NCBI GenBank assembly: GCA_025350365.1
Contig: JANXXY010000389.1
Span: forward strand, 1 to 10,178
DNA from: Bacteroidales bacterium
Lineage (GTDB): Bacteria; Bacteroidota; Bacteroidia; Bacteroidales; JAAUTT01
Length of the DNA stretch: 10,178 nucleotides
Direction of reading: 5' to 3'
Part shown: positions 6,118-10,178 of the stretch, piece by piece
How positions within the stretch are numbered: position 1 is the stretch's first letter
Layout of the letters: each line of letters begins with the position of its first letter
Position numbers and translations under genes: made by a program
The notes under the pieces: generated by a model
What the model was told of the DNA's origin: nothing
The model's input: only the letters and a program-made list of their open reading frames with translations
The model's database searches: none

Positions 6118-8847
6118 ATGTCACAGGTTAAACGTGTGTACACCTTTGGAAATAAGCAGGCCGAAGGTAAAGCAGATATGAAAAATCTGCTTGGTGGAAA
6201 AGGTGCGAACCTTGCTGAAATGAATTTAATTGGTGTTCCGGTTCCTCCGGGATTTACCATTACTACTGATGTTTGTACCGAATATAACAAATTAGGTCGC
6301 GAAAAAGTAATTGAACTTTTAAAGGCCGATGTTGAAGCTGCCGTTGCTCAAATTGAGAAACAGACAGGTATGAAATTCGGCGATGCTGTAAACCCATTGT
6401 TGGTTTCGGTTCGGTCGGGTGCTCGTGCATCTATGCCGGGTATGATGGATACCATTCTTAACCTTGGGTTGAACGATGCAGTAGTGGAAGGTCTGGCTAA
6501 AAAGACCAATAATCCCCGTTTTGCATGGGATAGCTACCGTCGTTTTGTTCAAATGTACGGTGATGTGGTATTGGATTTGAAACCTGTTTCAAAAACAGAT
6601 ATCGACCCCTTCGAAGAAATTATCGAAGAAGTTAAGCATAAAAAAGGCGTTAAGAACGATACCGAACTTAGCGTTGAAGATCTTAAAGAATTAGTTACAA
6701 AATTCAAAAAAGCCGTTAAGGATAAAACCGGACATGACTTCCCAACCAGCTCTTATGAGCAACTTTGGGGCGCTGTTTGTGCCGTATTTAATAGCTGGAT
6801 GAACGATCGTGCTATTTATTACCGTAAGCTTAATATGATTCCTGAAGAATGGGGAACAGCTGTGAACGTACAGGCAATGGTATTCGGAAATATGGGTGAA
6901 ACCTCTGGTACTGGTGTTTGTTTCAGCCGCGATGCAGGTACAGGTGAAAACCTTTTCAATGGCGAATATTTATTGAACGCTCAGGGTGAAGACGTTGTGG
7001 CAGGTATCCGTACCCCTCGCGTAATCACACTCGAAGGCTCAAAACGTTGGTCAGTATTAGCGGGTGTTACCGAAGCAGATCGTAAGGCTAACTATCCTTC
7101 ATTGGAAGAAGCTATGCCTGCCATGTATAAGGAACTTTTCGACATTCAGCGGAAACTCGAAATCCATTACAAGGACATGCAGGACATGGAATTCACCATT
7201 CAGGAAGGTAAAATGTGGTTTCTCCAGACACGTAACGGTAAACGTACCGGTGCTGCCATGGTAAAAATCTCGATGGATCTTCTTCGCGAAGGAAAAATAG
7301 ACGAAAAAACAGCTCTTCTTCGTAATGAAGCTGAAAAACTCGACGAATTATTACACCCGGTTTTTGACAAGGCTCTCATCAAAAAAGCGAATGTATTAGC
7401 TAAAGGTCTTCCTGCTTCTCCGGGCGCAGCAACCGGCCAAATGGTATTCTTTGCCGATGAAGCTGAAGAATGGGTAGCAAAAGGTAAGGACGTTGTTCTT
7501 TGCCGTATCGAAACATCTCCTGAGGACTTACGTGGTATGGTGGTAGCCAAAGGTATTCTTACCGCTCGCGGTGGAATGACTTCACATGCTGCTGTAGTTG
7601 CACGTGGTATGGGTAAATGTTGTGTGTCGGGCGCCGGAGCAATCCATATCAACTACAAAACACGCAAAATGACTATCGATGGAAAAGAATATAACGAAGG
7701 CGACTGGATCTCAATTAATGGTTCAACCGGCGAAGTGTACGAAGGCAAAATCGGTACCATTGCAGCTGAATTAAGCGGCGATTTTGGCGAATTAATGGCT
7801 ATTGCTGAAAAGCATACTCGCATGTCCGTTCGTACCAATGCCGATTCTCCTAAAGACGCTCAGATTGCACGCAATTTTGGCGCTAAGGGTATTGGTCTTA
7901 CACGCACCGAACACATGTTCTTCGAAGGCGACCGTATCAAAGCGATGCGTGAGATGATTCTTGCCGACGATGTTAAGGGACGTGAAGTGGCTCTTGCTAA
8001 ACTTCTTCCTATGCAACGTAGCGATTTCGAAGGTATATTTGAGGCAATGGACGGTTTTGGTGTTACCATTCGATTACTCGATCCACCTCTACACGAATTT
8101 GTTCCACACGAAGAAGAAAATCAAAAGGCAATGGCCAAGGAATTAGGCATTTCTGTTGAAGCTGTAAAACAAAAAGTGGAATCGCTTCACGAATTTAATC
8201 CGATGTTAGGCCACCGTGGTTGTCGTTTGGGTATTACATATCCTGAAATCACCGTGATGCAAGCTCGTGCAATTATCGAAGCTGCTTTAAATGTTAAGAA
8301 AAAAGGTAAGAAAGTATTACCTGAGATTATGGTTCCTCTTGTTGGTACAACTAAGGAACTTCAACTTCAGGTTGATGTGATACGTGCAACAATTGAAATG
8401 GTATTTGCTGAACGTGGCGAAAAAATCGACTACATGGTAGGTACGATGATCGAAATTCCGCGTGCTGCGCTTACCGCAGATGAAATTGCCAAAACAGCCG
8501 AATTCTTCTCATTTGGCACGAATGACCTTACCCAGATGGCTCTCGGCTTCAGTCGTGATGACGCCGGTAAGTTCCTCCCACAATATATCGACCTGGGCAT
8601 TTATAAATATGATCCGTTCGTTGTTCTCGATCAGGATGGTGTTGGTAAATTGGTTGAAATGGGTATCAAATTAGGTCGTAGCACAAATCCTAAACTTAAA
8701 GTTGGTATCTGCGGTGAACATGGTGGTGAACCACAAACCGTTGAATTTTGCCATAAAGTAGGCATGGATTATGTAAGTTGCTCGCCATTCCGCGTTCCAA
8801 TCGCACGTTTGGCTGCTGCACAAGCTGCTATCAAAGAGAAAAAGTAA
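6118..8847 (+). CDS. ppdK: Pyruvate, phosphate dikinase
   Basis: PPDK interconverts pyruvate + ATP + Pi with PEP + AMP + PPi in the cytoplasm, serving glycolysis or gluconeogenesis in many anaerobes. The 909-residue protein is full length. The N-terminal ATP-grasp part includes LLGGKGANLAEM (24-35) and SVRSGARASMPGMMDT (97-112). The swivelling domain has GGMTSHAAVVARG (485-497) with phospho-His490; Thr488 is the position that PPDK regulatory proteins phosphorylate in other organisms. The C-terminal PEP/pyruvate barrel shows GLTRTEH (593-599), FGTNDLTQM (799-807) and GICGEHGG with catalytic Cys865. No key residue is missing. Gly and Arg codons are strongly biased to GGT and CGT, unlike the neighbours, which suggests high expression. 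It appears monocistronic, with its own leader and a strong terminator. Confidence 0.98.
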   Translation: MSQVKRVYTFGNKQAEGKADMKNLLGGKGANLAEMNLIGVPVPPGFTITTDVCTEYNKLGREKVIELLKADVEAAVAQIEKQTGMKFGDAVNPLLVSVRSGARASMPGMMDTILNLGLNDAVVEGLAKKTNNPRFAWDSYRRFVQMYGDVVLDLKPVSKTDIDPFEEIIEEVKHKKGVKNDTELSVEDLKELVTKFKKAVKDKTGHDFPTSSYEQLWGAVCAVFNSWMNDRAIYYRKLNMIPEEWGTAVNVQAMVFGNMGETSGTGVCFSRDAGTGENLFNGEYLLNAQGEDVVAGIRTPRVITLEGSKRWSVLAGVTEADRKANYPSLEEAMPAMYKELFDIQRKLEIHYKDMQDMEFTIQEGKMWFLQTRNGKRTGAAMVKISMDLLREGKIDEKTALLRNEAEKLDELLHPVFDKALIKKANVLAKGLPASPGAATGQMVFFADEAEEWVAKGKDVVLCRIETSPEDLRGMVVAKGILTARGGMTSHAAVVARGMGKCCVSGAGAIHINYKTRKMTIDGKEYNEGDWISINGSTGEVYEGKIGTIAAELSGDFGELMAIAEKHTRMSVRTNADSPKDAQIARNFGAKGIGLTRTEHMFFEGDRIKAMREMILADDVKGREVALAKLLPMQRSDFEGIFEAMDGFGVTIRLLDPPLHEFVPHEEENQKAMAKELGISVEAVKQKVESLHEFNPMLGHRGCRLGITYPEITVMQARAIIEAALNVKKKGKKVLPEIMVPLVGTTKELQLQVDVIRATIEMVFAERGEKIDYMVGTMIEIPRAALTADEIAKTAEFFSFGTNDLTQMALGFSRDDAGKFLPQYIDLGIYKYDPFVVLDQDGVGKLVEMGIKLGRSTNPKLKVGICGEHGGEPQTVEFCHKVGMDYVSCSPFRVPIARLAAAQAAIKEKK

Positions 8848-8870
8848 ATTTATTCTCAATTTCTATACTG

Positions 8871-8904
8871 AAAAGCGGTCTACGGATCGCTTTTTTTATT
8901 TTAT
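8871..8904 (+). terminator. Intrinsic terminator of ppdK
   Basis: AAAAGCGGTC (8871-8880) pairs with GATCGCTTTT (8885-8894) through ten positions, one a G-U wobble, around a TACG loop closed by C-G, a stable UNCG-type tetraloop. A T-run (8891-8897, then ATTTTAT) follows. It begins 23 bp after the ppdK stop. Confidence 0.9.
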
Positions 8905-9059
8905 CGAAGTCTTGGAATTTTAGAACCAGTTGAACCGGATTCAGATAAAGACATTACCTAACCTACATATAAACCGACTAAGTAAAGCCTAAGCTGAATT
9001 TAGTGTAACAAAGTTTATGAATTAATCGTATAAAAATTTATAAAAAAATACGCTACTGA

Positions 9060-9126
9060 CCGACTAAAATAATAAGATTCTTCGCTTCGCTCTGAATTAC
9101 AAACGTTTATGTTAGTTTTTAGTCGG
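9060..9126. repeat. Element bounded by 10-bp inverted repeats
   Basis: CCGACTAAAA (9060-9069) and TTTTAGTCGG (9117-9126) are perfect inverted repeats bounding 67 bp. The right copy overlaps the left arm of the large hairpin, so as RNA the two pairings exclude each other. It is either part of a small non-autonomous element or a nested repeat. Confidence 0.55.
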
Positions 9127-9214
9127 AGGGGGTGATTTGCGGCTTTGCCGCGAACCACCCCCTCCGACTAACCATAAATAGCTGATTTTCATTTCGAACG
9201 AAGTGAGAAATCTC
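9074..9214. repeat. Diverged inverted repeat pair flanking the hairpin
   Basis: The 27-base segments 9074-9100 (core GATTCTTCGCTTCGCTCTG) and 9188-9214 (core ATTTCGAACGAAGTGAGAAA) are inverted relatives, matching at about 18 of 27 positions when one is reverse-complemented. Both resemble the AGATTTCTC...TTCGAAATGA-type intergenic repeats I recall as common in Bacteroidota genomes (from memory, not searched). Confidence 0.5.
9119..9171. repeat. Large intergenic hairpin (palindromic repeat)
   Basis: A 53-nt near-perfect palindrome. TTAGTCGGAGGGGGTG (9119-9134) pairs fully with 9156-9171. After one A-C mismatch (9135/9155), TTTGCGGC (9136-9143) pairs with GCCGCGAA (9147-9154) with a single wobble around a TTT loop. 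The stem thus spans 25 positions and is strikingly GC-rich within AT-rich DNA. Neither side has a T-run, so it is not a standard terminator. It resembles a REP- or MITE-like dispersed element. Confidence 0.85.
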
Positions 9215-9359
9215 AAAGTCAAATTGTTTCTCAGTTACTAATGAAAAAAATGGTTATAATTAAACAGTAACTTACATGTAATTAATGAGTTGTTACTGCC
9301 CATTCCTAATAAGCATAGGTTATACCTCATAATAATTTAGTTAGGTATATATTTTTGGC

Positions 9360-9388
9360 TTGAATAATGTGAAATTTATTTATTTTTA
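9360..9388 (+). promoter_or_regulatory. Possible response-regulator promoter
   Basis: TTG at 9360-9362, an 18-base gap, then TATTTTTA at 9381-9388, which matches TAnnTTTG at all but the last fixed base. Spacing fits the Bacteroidota -33/-7 arrangement. The leader to the TTG start at 9415 would be about 20 bases. Confidence 0.35.
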
Positions 9389-9414
9389 CCGGGAAATCAT
9401 AAATCATTAATAAA

Positions 9415-10059
9415 TTGGCAGATAAACTTAAAATAATTGTAGTCGACGATCATGAATTTTTTAGAAAAGGTCTGATTTTAGTGTTATCCAGACTTAAATA
9501 TGTTGATATTGTTGGCGAGGTTACCAATGGGCACGAATTTTTATCGTTGATTGATACGTGTGAAGTTGATATTGTTTTAATGGATATTAGCATGCCTGGC
9601 ATGAATGGAATTGATGCCACCCGCTTGGCACTGAGTGCGCATCCAGATATAAAAATTATTGCTCTATCATCGCACGAAGACGAAAAACACCTCGAAGCTA
9701 TGATTGATGCCGGAGCCAAAGGGTTTATGCTTAAAAATATTGATAAGGATACCCTCGATCATGCATTGCAGGTTGTAGCTCAAGATAAACCATTTTTCTC
9801 CGAGGAATTTATGCCCTTCTTTGCCAAAAAATATTTCGGCGAAAAATCACAACCTGTAATTAACCTGATTACAAAGAGAGAGTTAGAAGTATTACAGGCC
9901 ATTGCTTTAGGCTTTTCCAACCAGGAAATTGCTGATAAATTGTTTATTAGTTTGCGAACTGTTACCAACCACAGAGCATCGCTTTATCTGAAAACAGGTA
10001 CCAATAACACTGCCGGCCTGCTTGCATTGGGAATTAAAAATAGTTGGGTAACTATTTGA
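9415..10059 (+). CDS. NarL/LuxR-type response regulator
   Basis: A 214-residue two-component response regulator that would bind DNA when phosphorylated. The receiver domain (about 5-120) has the acidic pair Asp11-Asp12, phospho-acceptor Asp57 (LMDISMPGMNG), Ser85/Ser86 in ALSS at the switch Ser/Thr site, and Lys107 (FMLKN), so it is complete. A short linker leads to a LuxR-type helix-turn-helix (about 152-203) with TKRELEVLQAIALGFSNQEIA and RTVTNHR. The start is TTG at 9415: an in-frame stop at 9400-9402 and no ATG or GTG between them leave it as the only usual codon, and the receiver fold begins immediately after. No histidine kinase is visible in the window, so its partner and targets are unknown. 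The gene may be autoregulated through dyads upstream, but that is unproven. Confidence 0.93.
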   Translation: MADKLKIIVVDDHEFFRKGLILVLSRLKYVDIVGEVTNGHEFLSLIDTCEVDIVLMDISMPGMNGIDATRLALSAHPDIKIIALSSHEDEKHLEAMIDAGAKGFMLKNIDKDTLDHALQVVAQDKPFFSEEFMPFFAKKYFGEKSQPVINLITKRELEVLQAIALGFSNQEIADKLFISLRTVTNHRASLYLKTGTNNTAGLLALGIKNSWVTI

Positions 10060-10178
10060 ATGTTATAAATAATAGTCTTGTAATAAGTTAATTTAATTGA
10101 CGTTGTAGTTCATTTTCGTTGTTGTCTTCAATTTGACCCTGCTCATTCTTAAATACACTTGCTACTTTTACCTATACA

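Larger units (their letters stand above)
8905..9414. other. Repeat-rich intergenic region before the response regulator
   Basis: About 510 bp without a gene on either strand. It holds three direct copies of CCGACTAA (8974-8981, 9060-9067, 9164-9171), one inverted copy (9119-9126), a large hairpin (9119-9171), a diverged inverted repeat pair (9074-9100 and 9188-9214), and two small dyads nearer the gene: TTACATGTAA at 9272-9281, and CAGTAAC (9265-9271) with GTTACTG (9292-9298). The remainder is AT-rich with no recognised RNA gene. Confidence 0.7.

Noticed and set aside
7200..7652. Minus-strand open frame of 150 codons within ppdK.
   Set aside because: It is a shadow of the strongly codon-biased ppdK frame and shows no domain.
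9119..9171. The large hairpin as a rho-independent terminator or CRISPR-type repeat.
   Set aside because: There is no T-run on either side and no regularly spaced repeat/spacer pattern.

Overview
The window looks like an AT-rich Bacteroidota chromosome, most likely an anaerobic Bacteroidales-type lineage. The grounds are a DUF4407 membrane protein, a Tat-exported Gfo/Idh/MocA oxidoreductase, a highly codon-biased pyruvate phosphate dikinase, start sites without clear Shine-Dalgarno sequences, promoter words resembling TAnnTTTG, and typical Bacteroidota intergenic repeats. The lineage is an inference from gene content and sequence style; there is no rRNA to confirm it.

Layout. Bases 1-341 are the 3' end of a group II intron: the C-terminal tail of its reverse transcriptase/maturase, interrupted by a TAG codon, followed by RNA domains V and VI. 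Bases 412-1818 (minus) encode a secreted Gfo/Idh/MocA-type oxidoreductase. A non-coding stretch of about 350 bp separates it from a divergent DUF4407 four-helix membrane protein (2174-3388, plus). This gene converges on a secreted dienelactone-hydrolase-family protein (3552-4367, minus), with a shared hairpin between them. Next come miaA (4611-5516) and a Nudix hydrolase (5513-5965), overlapping by 4 bp and probably co-transcribed. The large ppdK gene (6118-8847) follows and ends in a clear intrinsic terminator. A 0.5 kb intergenic region holds a cluster of inverted repeats centred on a 53-nt near-perfect hairpin. The last gene is a NarL/LuxR-type response regulator with a TTG start (9415-10059).

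The genes do not form one pathway. They look like ordinary core or semi-core genes: tRNA modification (MiaA), central carbon metabolism at the PEP/pyruvate node (PPDK), periplasmic carbohydrate-type oxidoreduction, an alpha/beta hydrolase and a signalling output protein. The only mobile DNA evident is the intron remnant. I see no defence system, CRISPR array, prophage, tRNA or rRNA, and no convincing new multi-gene system. The least explained items are the palindromic repeat cluster at 9060-9214, the DUF4407 protein, and the apparently decayed intron.
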